64,000 nt of DNA from Thalassococcus sp. S3 (GCF_004216475.1 NZ_CP022303.1:4154001-4218000); one strand, 5' to 3'; positions 55,111-63,964 are shown, counted from the stretch's first letter. Notes: generated from the letters alone by a model not told the origin. Made by a program: numbers and translations.

Positions 55111-55551
55111 ATGCGGTGGCTGATCCTGACATTTTTTCTGCTCACGGCGCCTGCCTCTCAGGCGCAGCAGCAGGGATGGGGCGACCTGGACACGCTTTTG
55201 CTGCAGACGCTCTCCCCGACAGGAGATATGGTTTCATCCTTCTGGATGCCGGACCATCAAGACCCCGCCGCCGCACGGCACGCTCTTGCAATCATCTATT
55301 CTCACATTCCCGGCTCGGCAGGGAACGTTTCCATTCACAGCGGCCTTTTTGAGCGAACGTCATCCGGCTGGTCCCTGCGCCAGCAAGTAACAGGGCTTTT
55401 CGGTCAGAGCCCGAGCGACCCCAAACACCTACCGGATCGGATCGAGGTCACCACCGCCACCCTCGGCCCTAATGATCCACGATGCTGTCCGACGCAAAGC
55501 ACACGTTGGTGGATCGATCCCCGGACCGGGGCAGCGCACCCATCAAACTGA
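55111..55551 (+). CDS. hypothetical exported protein
   Basis: A 146-residue protein with a signal peptide (MRWLILTFFLLTAPASQAQ, cleavage near residue 19). The mature part matches no family I recognise: it contains a tryptophan near GWGDLD, a middle with several histidines, and a C-terminal motif NDPRCCPTQSTRWWID with adjacent cysteines. AAGGAAA precedes the ATG. The sequence continues in-frame upstream, but that segment is out of line with the signal peptide. It may be periplasmic; nothing else can be said. Confidence 0.72.
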   Translation: MRWLILTFFLLTAPASQAQQQGWGDLDTLLLQTLSPTGDMVSSFWMPDHQDPAAARHALAIIYSHIPGSAGNVSIHSGLFERTSSGWSLRQQVTGLFGQSPSDPKHLPDRIEVTTATLGPNDPRCCPTQSTRWWIDPRTGAAHPSN

Positions 55552-55734
55552 TCGGCCTGCGCAGCGATTTGGTTTCAAAGATCCGCTTTGCTCAGCCCCG
55601 CATGCTGCACAGCGCCACACTCCTTCCGCTCGCTGCTGCCGCCATCGGCAGGCACGCGTCACACCATTTTTTCGCCAACGCCAGGCGAAATAGACAAAAA
55701 CGCCGAAGGTCAGCAGTGTCAGAAGAAACGGCAT
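55543..55734 (-). CDS. small membrane protein with zinc-ribbon-like motif
   Basis: A 63-residue ORF: a hydrophobic N-terminal helix (MPFLLTLLTFGVFVYFAW) then a basic linker and a CAAC motif, preceded and followed by single cysteines (RACRW, NRCAG). This resembles small membrane-anchored zinc ribbons. Its stop overlaps the convergent exported-protein gene by 9 bp. The call is plausible but it could also be a spurious ORF in GC-rich DNA. Confidence 0.5.
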   Translation of the reverse strand: MPFLLTLLTFGVFVYFAWRWRKNGVTRACRWRQQRAEGVWRCAACGAEQSGSLKPNRCAGRSV

Positions 55735-55884
55735 GCAACACCCCCTTCTTCTTCTCGATAAAAATACGGAAACACCCCGCTATATGCCGGGACCTTCCAT
55801 CGCCCAGCTCGCGCTCCCCGCCCATGCCGGGCGGTCAAAGATGTCGCGCGCGGCCTTGGCCGCGCTCCGCTTGGTCACAGCCGG

Positions 55885-56664
55885 TCAGACCGTGCGCTCG
55901 ACCATCATCTTCTTGATCTCGGCAATCGCCTTGGCCGGGTTCAGCCCCTTTGGACAGGTCTTCGCGCAGTTCATGATCGTGTGGCACCGATAAAGCTTGA
56001 AAGGATCCTCCAGATCATCCAGCCGCTCTCCGGTCGCTTCGTCCCGGCTGTCGATAATCCAGCGATAGGCGTGCAGCAGAGCTGCCGGCCCCAGATACCG
56101 ATCCCCGTTCCACCAATACGAGGGACACGCCGTCGAGCATGACGCACACATCACGCATTCATAGAGCCCGTCGAGTTTCTTACGATCCTCGATCGACTGT
56201 CGCCATTCCTTCGCCGGTCGGTTTGTCTTGGTCTCAAGCCAGGGCATGATCGACGCGTGCTGCGCGTAGAAATGCGTCAGATCCGGGATCAGGTCCTTGA
56301 CCACCGGCATATGCGGCAGCGGATAGATCTTAACGTCGCCCTTGATCTCATCCATGCCGTAGATGCAGGCCAGCGTATTGATCCCGTCGATGTTCATCGC
56401 GCAGGATCCGCAAATCCCCTCGCGGCACGAACGACGGAAGGTCAGCGTCGGATCGATCTCGTTCTTGATCTTGATCAGCGCATCCAGAACCATCGGCCCG
56501 CAAGTGTCCATGTCCACCCAATAGGTGTCCACGCGGGGGTTCTCCCCGTCATCGGGGTTCCAGCGATAAATGCTGAATTTGCGCAAGTTGGTCGCGCCGT
56601 CCGGTTTGGGCCAGGTCTTGCCCGTCTTGATGCGCGAGTTTTTCGGGAGTGTCAGTTGAACCAT
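55885..56664 (-). CDS. sdhB: succinate dehydrogenase iron-sulfur subunit
   Basis: A 259-residue subunit carrying the [2Fe-2S], [4Fe-4S] and [3Fe-4S] centres that pass electrons from FAD to quinone. The three cysteine groups are [26 protein letters not shown] (first), [19 protein letters not shown] and [17 protein letters not shown]. The gene is separated from sdhA by a lipoprotein gene, a chimeric ORF and an FkbM gene on the same strand. Its N-terminus is repeated in the chimeric ORF at 57538-57765. A weak hairpin between FkbM and sdhB may modulate read-through. Confidence 0.97.
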   Translation of the reverse strand: MVQLTLPKNSRIKTGKTWPKPDGATNLRKFSIYRWNPDDGENPRVDTYWVDMDTCGPMVLDALIKIKNEIDPTLTFRRSCREGICGSCAMNIDGINTLACIYGMDEIKGDVKIYPLPHMPVVKDLIPDLTHFYAQHASIMPWLETKTNRPAKEWRQSIEDRKKLDGLYECVMCASCSTACPSYWWNGDRYLGPAALLHAYRWIIDSRDEATGERLDDLEDPFKLYRCHTIMNCAKTCPKGLNPAKAIAEIKKMMVERTV

Positions 56665-56836
56665 GTCTCGATTTACCTTTCCCGTTCAAAGACGTTTGAT
56701 ATCTGCAGGGCGTGCCGTTTGGGTGCCCGCGAAATGTTGTGGGGTGTGTTCGCAAAGCATTCCGGGCCAGCCGCGTTGTCGTGGTATGCCGCGACGGCCC
56801 TAGGGTCGAAAAGCCATGCGGGATTTTGGCCATACG

Positions 56837-57541
56837 TCATGCCGACCACCTTGTGAAAAGAATGTCAAAGTGGCGGGGGCGCGCGTATTTGCCCGGCGCG
56901 TGCGACACGGCCAAAACATCGCGAAATTCAAGGCCCGCCTTTGCCAGAAGGTCGATCATCACGCTCGGCGCCGCCAGATTGGCAAAGCGCTCCGTTACCG
57001 ACATCTCAAGGATCACGAAAACACATCTCTTCAAGGTCTCGGGGCCGCCATTGAGTATATTCAGCTCATAACCTTCCGTATCAATCTTCAGGCCAACCGA
57101 TCCGGGGTACTCCTTCGCGATGTCGTCAAGACGCACCACATCGACATCCCTGCGCTCCACCGATGTGAACGTGTCTTTCAGGTGGTCTTTCCGCTCCATC
57201 AGGCTGGCCATCGCACCGCCCTTGCCCGGTTCCGTCGTCGGTATCTCCAACACAGCACGTTCGTTGCCGGCACCCAGCGCGGTCGCGTGAAAATCGAAAT
57301 CCTTGAGCAGTCCGGACCCGCGAACGGCCTCTTCCGCTTCGGGTTTTGGATCGACCAGAACAAACTTCGTATCCGGGAATGTTTTGTAGAGAAACGGGGT
57401 CCCCTGATGGACCCCAACATCGAACACGACATCCGGGCGGAAGTCATAGCCCTTCAAATAGCCCGCGCTTGCCTTGTCGGCCCGGACAAGAAAGCCCTCT
57501 TCGCGCAAGGCGCGGCGAAGTTTGGGCACGTCCACGATCAA
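56837..57541 (-). CDS. FkbM family methyltransferase inserted in the sdh operon
   Basis: A 234-residue SAM-dependent methyltransferase of the FkbM family. The SAM site is DVVFDVGVHQGTPFLY near residues 37-52, with VLVDPKPEAEE and the family KIDTEGYELNILNGG near 152-166. FkbM enzymes usually methylate hydroxyls of polyketides or glycans. Its ATG overlaps the stop of the chimeric ORF by four bases (ATGA, 57538-57541), so the two are translationally coupled. The location between sdhA and sdhB is unexpected and is not part of the usual operon. The substrate is unknown. Confidence 0.88.
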   Translation of the reverse strand: MIVDVPKLRRALREEGFLVRADKASAGYLKGYDFRPDVVFDVGVHQGTPFLYKTFPDTKFVLVDPKPEAEEAVRGSGLLKDFDFHATALGAGNERAVLEIPTTEPGKGGAMASLMERKDHLKDTFTSVERRDVDVVRLDDIAKEYPGSVGLKIDTEGYELNILNGGPETLKRCVFVILEMSVTERFANLAAPSVMIDLLAKAGLEFRDVLAVSHAPGKYARPRHFDILFTRWSA

Positions 57542-57765
57542 TACTCGCGCACTTCCGGCGCAACATTCTTCAGGTCGACGCCGTGATCATGGCTGGTCAG
57601 CCGGTTCGGATGCACGCTGAAATAGCTGTTCATGCGCCGGCTCCCCGCATTGTCGGAGCCCTCGGGATCGGTGCTGAACATGCGCTGGTGTACCGCACCG
57701 TAAGGCTTGGGCCACGTCTTGCTCGTATTGATCGGCGACGTTTCGGTCAGAACCAGTTGAGCCAT
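57538..57765 (-). CDS. chimeric small ORF: SdhB-like N-terminus joined to SdhA-like C-terminus
   Basis: A 75-residue ORF. Residues 1-31 match the start of SdhB (18 of 31 identical by hand, including KTWPKP and the GA that follows); residues 48-75 match the last residues of SdhA (16 of 28 identical, including LTSH and the DLK near the end). The DNA is also similar at both ends. It retains a strong ribosome site (TAAGGAGG, 57773-57780) and ends in an ATGA overlap with the FkbM gene. No cofactor-binding part of either parent remains, so it cannot be an active dehydrogenase. It is probably the scar of a tandem sdhA-sdhB duplication with an internal deletion; whether the peptide has a role is unknown. 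Confidence 0.8.
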   Translation of the reverse strand: MAQLVLTETSPINTSKTWPKPYGAVHQRMFSTDPEGSDNAGSRRMNSYFSVHPNRLTSHDHGVDLKNVAPEVREY

Positions 57766-57777
57766 GTCACATCCTCC

Positions 57778-58146
57778 TTACGAGAGAGCCCGGGCGATCC
57801 CGGCCTCTGCGGTGCAGGTCAGAGTATCGGGCCGCCGCACGATGTCGGTCACCAGGCCCACCGTCTCCCCATCAACCCCGGCCACCGCATCCTGGGCCAG
57901 ACTGTTGATTTCCAGGGCCGAGGCATTGTCGATCACGCAATCGGTAAACGGGATCAGGTTGGCGGAGGTTGCCGCGTCGAACCGGGTGAAGAGGACCTCA
58001 TTCACCGTCTTCTTCGCCGCCTCCCGGGCCACCTCATTGGCCGTCTCGTTCACGACATTGCACGCGACCAGCGCCATGCAGCCCATCCCGATCGTGAGCG
58101 CGGCGCGCGAGCCCCGGCAGACGGATATGAGGTGCAGACGCGTCAC
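57778..58146 (-). CDS. small lipoprotein of the sdh operon
   Basis: A 122-residue protein with a lipobox ending at Cys29 (LVAC), preceded by a basic, hydrophobic leader. The mature part has VNETANEVAREAAKKTVNEV and a pair of cysteines (FTDCVIDN and DTLTCTAE), which may form a disulfide. Genes of this type, of unknown function, occur in sdh operons of Rhodobacterales in my recollection. It is 4 bp after sdhA and directly before the chimeric ORF; its stop contributes to that ORF's ribosome site. Confidence 0.75.
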   Translation of the reverse strand: MTRLHLISVCRGSRAALTIGMGCMALVACNVVNETANEVAREAAKKTVNEVLFTRFDAATSANLIPFTDCVIDNASALEINSLAQDAVAGVDGETVGLVTDIVRRPDTLTCTAEAGIARALS

Positions 58147-58150
58147 GCCG

Positions 58151-59956
58151 TCAGTAAACCCGCGCTTTCGGCGCGATTTTCTTCAGGTCGATGCCGCCAT
58201 CATTGTGGCTGGTGAGCGGGTTGAGATGCACGCCGCGATAGCCAAGGCTCGCCTGATTGCCTTTGAACCAGACCAGGCTGTGCTTGCGCCAGGTCTCATC
58301 ATCGCGGTCGGGGTAGTCCTCATGCGCATGCGCGCCCCGGCTCTCCTTCCGCGCGGCGGCCGCGGTGATCGTGGCCACGGCGTTGGGCATCAGGTTGGTC
58401 AGCTCCAGCGTCTCCATCAGGTCTGAATTCCAGACCATGGAGGTGTCCGTCACTTTCACATCCGACAGCTTCTCGGCCACGCCTTCCATCTTCTCCTGAC
58501 CCTCGGCCAGCGTTTTGTCGGTCCGGAAGACCGCAGCGTCCTGCTGCATCGTCTTCTGCATCTCCAACCGCAGTTCCGCCGTGGGCACGTGCCCTTTGGC
58601 ATAGCGCAGCCCGTCAAAGCGGCTGAGCGCGGCTTCGACCGACCGCCGGTTCGGCGTCGGCACGGCTGTCTTCGGATCGACAACCTGACCCGCGCGGATC
58701 GCCGCGGCCCGGCCAAAGACGACGAGGTCGATCAGCGAGTTTGAGCCCAGCCGGTTCGCCCCATGCACCGAAGCGCAGCCTGCCTCACCCACAGCCATCA
58801 GGCCCGGTGCGACGTGATCGGGGTTATCCTTGGTCGGCGCCAGAACCTCGCCCCAATAGTTGGTGGGAATGCCGCCCATATTGTAATGCACAGTCGGCAG
58901 AACCGGGATCGGCTCTTTCGTGACATCGACACCTGCGAAGATCCGTGCGCTTTCCGAAATACCCGGCAAACGTTCAGCCAGCGTTTCGGGGGGCAGGTGG
59001 TTGAGGTGGAGGTGAATGTGATCACCGTCCTTGCCCACACCGCGCCCTTCGCGGATCTCCATCGTCATGCAGCGTGACACCACATCGCGAGAGGCGAGGT
59101 CCTTGTAGGTCGGCGCATAGCGCTCCATGAACCGCTCACCTTCGGAGTTGGTGAGGTAGCCGCCCTCGCCGCGTGCACCTTCGGTGATCAGGCAGCCGGC
59201 GCCATAGATACCTGTCGGGTGGAACTGCACGAATTCCATATCTTGCAGCGGCAGACCTGCGCGGGCCGTCATGCCGCCGCCGTCGCCCGTGCAAGTATGG
59301 GCGGAGGTCGCACTGAAATAGGCGCGGCCATAACCGCCCGTGGCCAGCACCACCATCTTGGCCGCGAAAAGGTGCAGTGTGCCGTCATCCAGCTTCCAGC
59401 AGAGAACGCCCTGGCAGACCCCGTCATCGTCCATGATCAGGTCGATGGCGAAATACTCGATGTAGAATTCCGCGTTGTTCTTCAGACTTTGCCCGTAAAG
59501 CGTATGCAGGATCGCGTGGCCCGTGCGGTCGGCGGCCGCACAGGTGCGCTGCACTGGGGGGCCTTCGCCGAATTCCGTGGTATGCCCGCCAAAAGGCCGC
59601 TGATAGATCTTGCCCTCTTCGGTACGCGAGAAGGGCACACCGTAGTGCTCCAGCTCGTAGACCGCCTTGGGCGCCTCGCGAGCGAGGTATTCCATCGCAT
59701 CCGTATCGCCCAGCCAGTCCGACCCCTTCACGGTGTCGTACATATGCCACTGCCAGCTGTCCGGGCCCATATTGCCAAGGCTCGCCGCGATGCCGCCCTG
59801 GGCCGCCACCGTGTGCGACCGGGTGGGGAACACCTTGGTTACACAGGCCGTCCGCAGGCCCTGTTCCGCCATGCCGAGTGTGGCGCGCAACCCCGCGCCG
59901 CCAGCGCCCACGACCACGACGTCATATTCATGCGTCTCGTAATCATATGCAGCCAT
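58151..59956 (-). CDS. sdhA: succinate dehydrogenase flavoprotein subunit
   Basis: A 601-residue FAD protein catalysing succinate to fumarate. The FAD motif [19 protein letters not shown] is at the N-terminus, with the covalent flavin histidine in [17 protein letters not shown]. Active-site segments [17 protein letters not shown] and the substrate loop with HxxxxGGI-like [13 protein letters not shown] follow; the C-terminus [18 protein letters not shown] is typical. It precedes the lipoprotein gene by 4 bp and follows sdhD. Confidence 0.98.
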   Translation of the reverse strand: MAAYDYETHEYDVVVVGAGGAGLRATLGMAEQGLRTACVTKVFPTRSHTVAAQGGIAASLGNMGPDSWQWHMYDTVKGSDWLGDTDAMEYLAREAPKAVYELEHYGVPFSRTEEGKIYQRPFGGHTTEFGEGPPVQRTCAAADRTGHAILHTLYGQSLKNNAEFYIEYFAIDLIMDDDGVCQGVLCWKLDDGTLHLFAAKMVVLATGGYGRAYFSATSAHTCTGDGGGMTARAGLPLQDMEFVQFHPTGIYGAGCLITEGARGEGGYLTNSEGERFMERYAPTYKDLASRDVVSRCMTMEIREGRGVGKDGDHIHLHLNHLPPETLAERLPGISESARIFAGVDVTKEPIPVLPTVHYNMGGIPTNYWGEVLAPTKDNPDHVAPGLMAVGEAGCASVHGANRLGSNSLIDLVVFGRAAAIRAGQVVDPKTAVPTPNRRSVEAALSRFDGLRYAKGHVPTAELRLEMQKTMQQDAAVFRTDKTLAEGQEKMEGVAEKLSDVKVTDTSMVWNSDLMETLELTNLMPNAVATITAAAARKESRGAHAHEDYPDRDDETWRKHSLVWFKGNQASLGYRGVHLNPLTSHNDGGIDLKKIAPKARVY

Positions 59957-59978
59957 ATCTTCTTCTCCCTTTGCGGAG

Positions 59979-60350
59979 TTACAATGCCAGCCGCGCGATG
60001 GCGAAAAGGCCGGTCGCGGCGGCGGCGTAGCTGAGGCAGACCATCAGGATGATCAGCACTTTTTGGTTCAGACCATGGACATAGTCCTCGATCAGGACCT
60101 GAACACCGTCCTTGAAATGCATGAACGCGACAACGATGGTCAGCGCGGCCACGATCGCCGGGAAGGGGCGCGCGAAGTAGTCTGTCACCGTCGCGTAATC
60201 CTGGCCCAGCATCGGACCAAAGGTCAGCAGGAAGGCCGGGATCAGGAACAACAGAGCGACCGAACTTACCTTCATCGCCCAGAAGTGGGCCGTGCCGGTT
60301 TTGGCCGATCCCATACCCTCCGCGCGTTTGCGGTCTGTGAGATAACGCAT
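59979..60350 (-). CDS. sdhD: succinate dehydrogenase membrane anchor subunit
   Basis: A 123-residue membrane protein with three helices that helps bind heme b and ubiquinone. The segments [20 protein letters not shown] and [19 protein letters not shown] contain the conserved histidine and the DxxH-like region of SdhD. It is encoded between sdhC and sdhA on the same strand, with small gaps of 11 and 22 bp. Length is typical. Confidence 0.92.
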   Translation of the reverse strand: MRYLTDRKRAEGMGSAKTGTAHFWAMKVSSVALLFLIPAFLLTFGPMLGQDYATVTDYFARPFPAIVAALTIVVAFMHFKDGVQVLIEDYVHGLNQKVLIILMVCLSYAAAATGLFAIARLAL

Positions 60351-60361
60351 CTTCGGCCTCC

Positions 60362-60745
60362 TTATATCACAAGCGCCGTCAGGATGGTCAGCACGACCGA
60401 ACCGCCGATGACCGCCCAGCCCAGCTTTTCCGCCGTTTCCAGCTCAAGCCCGATGGCGTTGTCCCAGATCAGATGACGAATGCCCGCCAGCGTGTGATAC
60501 CAAAGCCCCCAGAGAGACAGGAACATCACCAGATCGCCGAACCAGCTGGTGATCACGCCATTCGCGACGGCGAAATGCGCCTCGGATGTCGAAGCGGCCA
60601 TGAACCACCAAACAATCAAAAGAGCAGCGATCAGAATCGCGTTGCCGGTGATCCGGGTCAGGATTGACGTCATGGATGTCAGCTGTGGCCGGTAGATCGT
60701 CAGATGCGGCGAGAGCGGGCGATTGCCCCTGTTTACATCAGCCAT
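60362..60745 (-). CDS. sdhC: succinate dehydrogenase cytochrome b556 subunit
   Basis: A 127-residue integral membrane subunit with three helices. The family start NRGNRPLSPHLTIYRPQLT and the SILTRITGNAILIAAL and YHTLAGIRHLIWD segments (heme-ligand histidine) identify it. I start at ATG 60745, with AAGGAACG upstream; the frame open to 60859 is not SdhC-like before that. It is the first gene of the sdh operon; a palindrome pair at 60861-60890 lies about 115 bp ahead of its start. Confidence 0.94.
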   Translation of the reverse strand: MADVNRGNRPLSPHLTIYRPQLTSMTSILTRITGNAILIAALLIVWWFMAASTSEAHFAVANGVITSWFGDLVMFLSLWGLWYHTLAGIRHLIWDNAIGLELETAEKLGWAVIGGSVVLTILTALVI

Positions 60746-60860
60746 ATACGTTCCTTTCGCGGTGCGCTGCGCAAGGTGTACTCCTTTTTCAGCGTCTGTC
60801 ACGCGCTGCAGCGCGGAAAAGGCGCGGTTTTTTGGCGCGCCCCAGCAATTTTTGGCCATT

Positions 60861-60890
60861 TGTGATCACACGTTTGAAAAGTGTGATCAC
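60861..60890. promoter_or_regulatory. paired GTGATCAC palindromes upstream of sdhC
   Basis: TGTGATCACA (60861-60870, a perfect palindrome) and GTGATCAC (60883-60890) have centres 21 bp apart, two turns of the helix, so a pair of dimers would sit on one face of the DNA. Together they also form a 10-bp inverted repeat (60862-60871 with 60881-60890). They lie 116-145 bp upstream of the sdhC start. An operator for a TCA-cycle or C4-dicarboxylate regulator is the natural reading. Confidence 0.6.
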
Positions 60891-61023
60891 GCTGTCGCGC
60901 AAACTTGACACCTCCCTTGTTCAGATAGGTCGCAAAACCACGTTCCGCAGCAGGAAACCCCGCAAACGGTTACGTTGGGTTTAACCGATGGCAAGATTAC
61001 GCCCGCAGGCCTGGCGGATCGCA

Positions 61024-61056
61024 GCGCCGACCGATCGGATGAGGATCGGTCGGCGC
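61024..61056. terminator. hairpin after dctM
   Basis: A perfect 13-bp inverted repeat (61024-61036 with 61044-61056, 7-nt loop) begins 8 bp past the dctM stop. No T-run follows on the reverse strand, so the end may be stabilised or Rho-assisted. Confidence 0.7.
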
Positions 61057-61063
61057 AGGTCGA

Positions 61064-62344
61064 TCAACGATAGAAGTATTCGACCAGAAACAGCGGGATC
61101 GACGGGATATAGGTACACATCAGCAGCACCGTCAACAGAACGGCGATGAAGTAGATGTTGACCTTGCTCACCTCCCAGATATTGGCACGCGCCACTGCGC
61201 AGGCGGTGATCAGCACGCTCGCCACCGGCGGGGTCTGCTGTCCGATGGCCAGGTTCAGCGTCACCACCAGCCCGAAATGCACCGGATCGATGCCGGCGGC
61301 CTGAATGAGCGGGATGACAATCGGCACGACCAGAATGATCGCCGCCGCAGAATGAAGGAAAAACCCGATCACGAGGAAGAAGAAGTTCAGGATCAGCAGG
61401 ATGACCCACTTGTTCTGGGTGAGCTCCAGGATACTGGCCGCCAGCTCCTGAGGCATCTGAGCCCGGGTGAGAAACCCGCCCATCACCACCGAGGCCGCAA
61501 CCAGAAGCATCACGACCGCCGTCTGCATGCCACCATCCAGCATCGCGCGGCGCAGGTGGCGCAGATCAACCTGCCGGTACCAGAGGCTGACGAGGATTGC
61601 GGCAAGAACCGCCAGACCCGCCGCTTCGGTCGCCGTCACGAACCCGCCAAAGATACCGCCCAGAATGATAACCGGCAGGGCAAAGGCCGGCAGCGCGTCG
61701 ACAAAGGTCTCGCCCAGCCGGCGCAGATTGAACGCCTCCTCCCTTGGCAGGTCGTAGCGGACCGCAAACCAATAAGCGACACCCATCAGGCCCGCCGCGC
61801 CCAGCAGGCCAGGAATGACACCGGCCACGAAAAGCTGCTCCACCGACGTATTGGCCGAGGTCGCATAAAGGATCATCGGAATGGACGGGGGGATAATGAT
61901 GGCCAGCGAGGCCGACGAAGACGTCACAGCCGCAGACAAAGCACCCGAATATCCGCGTTTCTTCATCTGCGGGATCAGGACCGAGCCCATCGCCGCCACA
62001 TCGGCGACAGCCGAACCGGAGATTTCGGCAAAGAACAGCGACACACCGATATTTACATGCGCCAGCCCGCCCCGGATGAAGCCGATGATGGCCGTGACGA
62101 AATTGATCAGCCGGTCGGTGATGCCGCCTGCATTCATGATGGCCCCTGCCAACACAAACATCGGGATGGCGATCAGCGAGAACTTGGTGGCCCCTGAATA
62201 CATGTCGAGCGCCACATTCACGAGGGAACCTGTCCCCTCCATCACCAAAAGCCCGCCAATTGCCGACACGGCGAGCGCCACCGCGATAGGCACGTTCAGG
62301 CAGATCATAACCACCATGGCCACAAAGATCGCAAGCATCAGCAT
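61064..62344 (-). CDS. dctM: TRAP transporter large permease (DctM)
   Basis: A 426-residue protein with about 12 helices, the transport subunit of a tripartite ATP-independent periplasmic system. Family motifs are FVLAGAIMNAGGITDRLINF near the start, FFAEISGSAVADVAAMGSVLIP and the later INVYFIAVLLT-like end (KVNIYFIAVLLTVLLMCTY). It shares one base with the stop of dctQ (TGATG at 62344). With dctP and dctQ it forms a TRAP importer whose substrate is probably an organic acid. Confidence 0.95.
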   Translation of the reverse strand: MLMLAIFVAMVVMICLNVPIAVALAVSAIGGLLVMEGTGSLVNVALDMYSGATKFSLIAIPMFVLAGAIMNAGGITDRLINFVTAIIGFIRGGLAHVNIGVSLFFAEISGSAVADVAAMGSVLIPQMKKRGYSGALSAAVTSSSASLAIIIPPSIPMILYATSANTSVEQLFVAGVIPGLLGAAGLMGVAYWFAVRYDLPREEAFNLRRLGETFVDALPAFALPVIILGGIFGGFVTATEAAGLAVLAAILVSLWYRQVDLRHLRRAMLDGGMQTAVVMLLVAASVVMGGFLTRAQMPQELAASILELTQNKWVILLILNFFFLVIGFFLHSAAAIILVVPIVIPLIQAAGIDPVHFGLVVTLNLAIGQQTPPVASVLITACAVARANIWEVSKVNIYFIAVLLTVLLMCTYIPSIPLFLVEYFYR

Positions 62345-62883
62345 CAGGCGTTCCCCGCTTTTTTCATTTCGCTTTCGACCTCTTCCTCGATCTCCGCGTG
62401 TTCGAGAGAGATGCCGCGCGCGCAGGCGCGCCAGTAACCTGGCAGACTAAGCGCCTGACAGATCAGGAACAGGACCGCACCTATGGGAATGACGCTTTGA
62501 GTGAAGCTGACCGGGACCCAGGTGATCGACACCAGAGACATGCCACCCAGGATCGACATCACGACAAATCCGGCCCAGGCAAGAAGGAGGAAGAAGCCTG
62601 CAGTGACGATCTCGGCAAAGGCCACGGCGCCCATGCGGATGGGCATCGGGATCGACAAGAGCACGCTGTCAAACCCGATATGGCGTCGCCGCAGCGCGGC
62701 CAGGGCCGAGCCGTAATAGGTGATCCAAGCCAGCAGGATCGCCGCAACCTCGTCGTACCAGGCAAGGCTAGAGCCGACGAGCCGGTAGAGCACAGCAACG
62801 ATCACCACGACGGTCAGAAGGACCATCAGAAGGATCACGAACCATTCCAAAAGGGCTTCCAACCCGCGTTTCACCACTGACAC
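62344..62883 (-). CDS. dctQ: TRAP transporter small permease (DctQ)
   Basis: A 179-residue four-helix membrane protein. It shows the DctQ pattern LVGSSLAWYDEVAAILLAWITYYGSALAALRRRHIGFD near residues 34-71. The C-terminal 30 residues are charged and acidic (EHAEIEEEVESE). It is between dctP and dctM on the same strand, with a 100-bp gap from dctP that contains an intercistronic hairpin. Confidence 0.93.
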   Translation of the reverse strand: MSVVKRGLEALLEWFVILLMVLLTVVVIVAVLYRLVGSSLAWYDEVAAILLAWITYYGSALAALRRRHIGFDSVLLSIPMPIRMGAVAFAEIVTAGFFLLLAWAGFVVMSILGGMSLVSITWVPVSFTQSVIPIGAVLFLICQALSLPGYWRACARGISLEHAEIEEEVESEMKKAGNA

Positions 62884-62947
62884 GATGCACCTATCCCGTC
62901 CGCCACCGCGACGTCACTGTCGGGCAGTCTTTGTTATGGGTGGGAAA

Positions 62948-62974
62948 GCGGGGCGGCCAGGTGGCGCGCCCCGC
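62948..62974. terminator. intercistronic hairpin between dctP and dctQ
   Basis: GCGGGGCG (62948-62955) pairs with CGCCCCGC (62967-62974), extended by GCC/GGC inside one bulged G, with a 4-nt loop. On the reverse strand it is followed by TTT. It lies ten bases past the dctP stop and probably stabilises the abundant dctP transcript while lowering read-through to dctQM. Confidence 0.65.
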
Positions 62975-62983
62975 AAAGTCAGA

Positions 62984-63964
62984 TCAGGACCCGCCAGCGA
63001 GCGCCTGAACCTGCTCGATCATCTCTCCGCCGCCGTCGACCTCAGCCGCGAAGGCCTCATAAATCGGCTGGGATGCTGCGATGAACGCGTCCTTGTCGGC
63101 CTCGTTCACCTCGACACCTGCCGCCTTGATCACGTCCAGCAGTTCGGTTTCCAGTTTGGCGGCATGCTCGTAGACAAAATCCTGCGTTTCCGCTCCGCAG
63201 GTCTCAAGATCCGCGCGCACATCTTCAGGCAGACGCTGCCACTGGTTCTCGGCCACCAGCACATAGGCCGGGGTGTAGACGTGGCCGGTGATCGACAGAT
63301 ATTCCTGCACCTCCTGGAATTTCGCCGAGGCGATCTGCGCATAGGGGTTCTCCTGCCCGTCGATCACCTTGGTCTGCAGCGCCGTGAACACTTCCGAGAA
63401 GGACATCGGCGTCGGGTTTGCGCCGTATTGCTGGAACATCTTCACCCGCCACGCGCCGTTGGGTGTGCGCAGTTTAATGCCCGCCAGATCCTCGGGCGTG
63501 TTGATGGGCCGCGTGTTATTCGTGATGTGACGGAACCCGTTCTCGAAATAGCCGATGATGCGGTAGCCTTCGCTCATCGCCGCGTCCTGGAACACCTCGC
63601 CCATCTCCGCCTGCACGCGCTTCATGTGCTCGCGGTCCTGGATGATATAGGGCATCTCGAAAATGCCGAATTCGGGCGCGACCGAAGACATCACCGATGA
63701 GGGCAGCCCGAAGGTCACCTGACCGAGCTTCAGCTTCTGCAGCACCTCGCGGTCTTTGCCCAACTGGCTGGCACCGAAGGTCTGCACCTCTGCCCGGTCG
63801 CCCAGCTTGCCGTTGGCGCATTCCGCAAAGGCATCTGCCGACGCCTCGAACAACGACCCCGGCGCGCCGACATGGCCAAAGCGCAGGGTCAGATCCGCCG
63901 CGAACGCGTTCAGCGGCAGCATAACGGCGGCCACGCCGCCCAGCAAAGCAGTCTTGAGTTTCAT
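62984..63964 (-). CDS. dctP: TRAP transporter substrate-binding protein (DctP)
   Basis: A 326-residue periplasmic binding protein with a signal peptide (about 1-22, ending AFAAD). The family's conserved arginine region is LAGIKLRTPNGAWRVKMFQQ near residues 145-165, with SEVFTALQTKVIDGQENPYAQI and a C-terminal helical bundle. The sequence suits the DctP family for C4-dicarboxylates or other carboxylates. GGGAGGAAAG precedes the ATG at 63964 (63968-63977). It is the first gene of the TRAP operon. Confidence 0.94.
   Translation of the reverse strand: MKLKTALLGGVAAVMLPLNAFAADLTLRFGHVGAPGSLFEASADAFAECANGKLGDRAEVQTFGASQLGKDREVLQKLKLGQVTFGLPSSVMSSVAPEFGIFEMPYIIQDREHMKRVQAEMGEVFQDAAMSEGYRIIGYFENGFRHITNNTRPINTPEDLAGIKLRTPNGAWRVKMFQQYGANPTPMSFSEVFTALQTKVIDGQENPYAQIASAKFQEVQEYLSITGHVYTPAYVLVAENQWQRLPEDVRADLETCGAETQDFVYEHAAKLETELLDVIKAAGVEVNEADKDAFIAASQPIYEAFAAEVDGGGEMIEQVQALAGGS

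Noticed and set aside
56665..56836. Possible terminator hairpin between FkbM and sdhB
   Set aside because: Two short paired segments separated by an internal loop can be drawn, but they are too weak to call a terminator.
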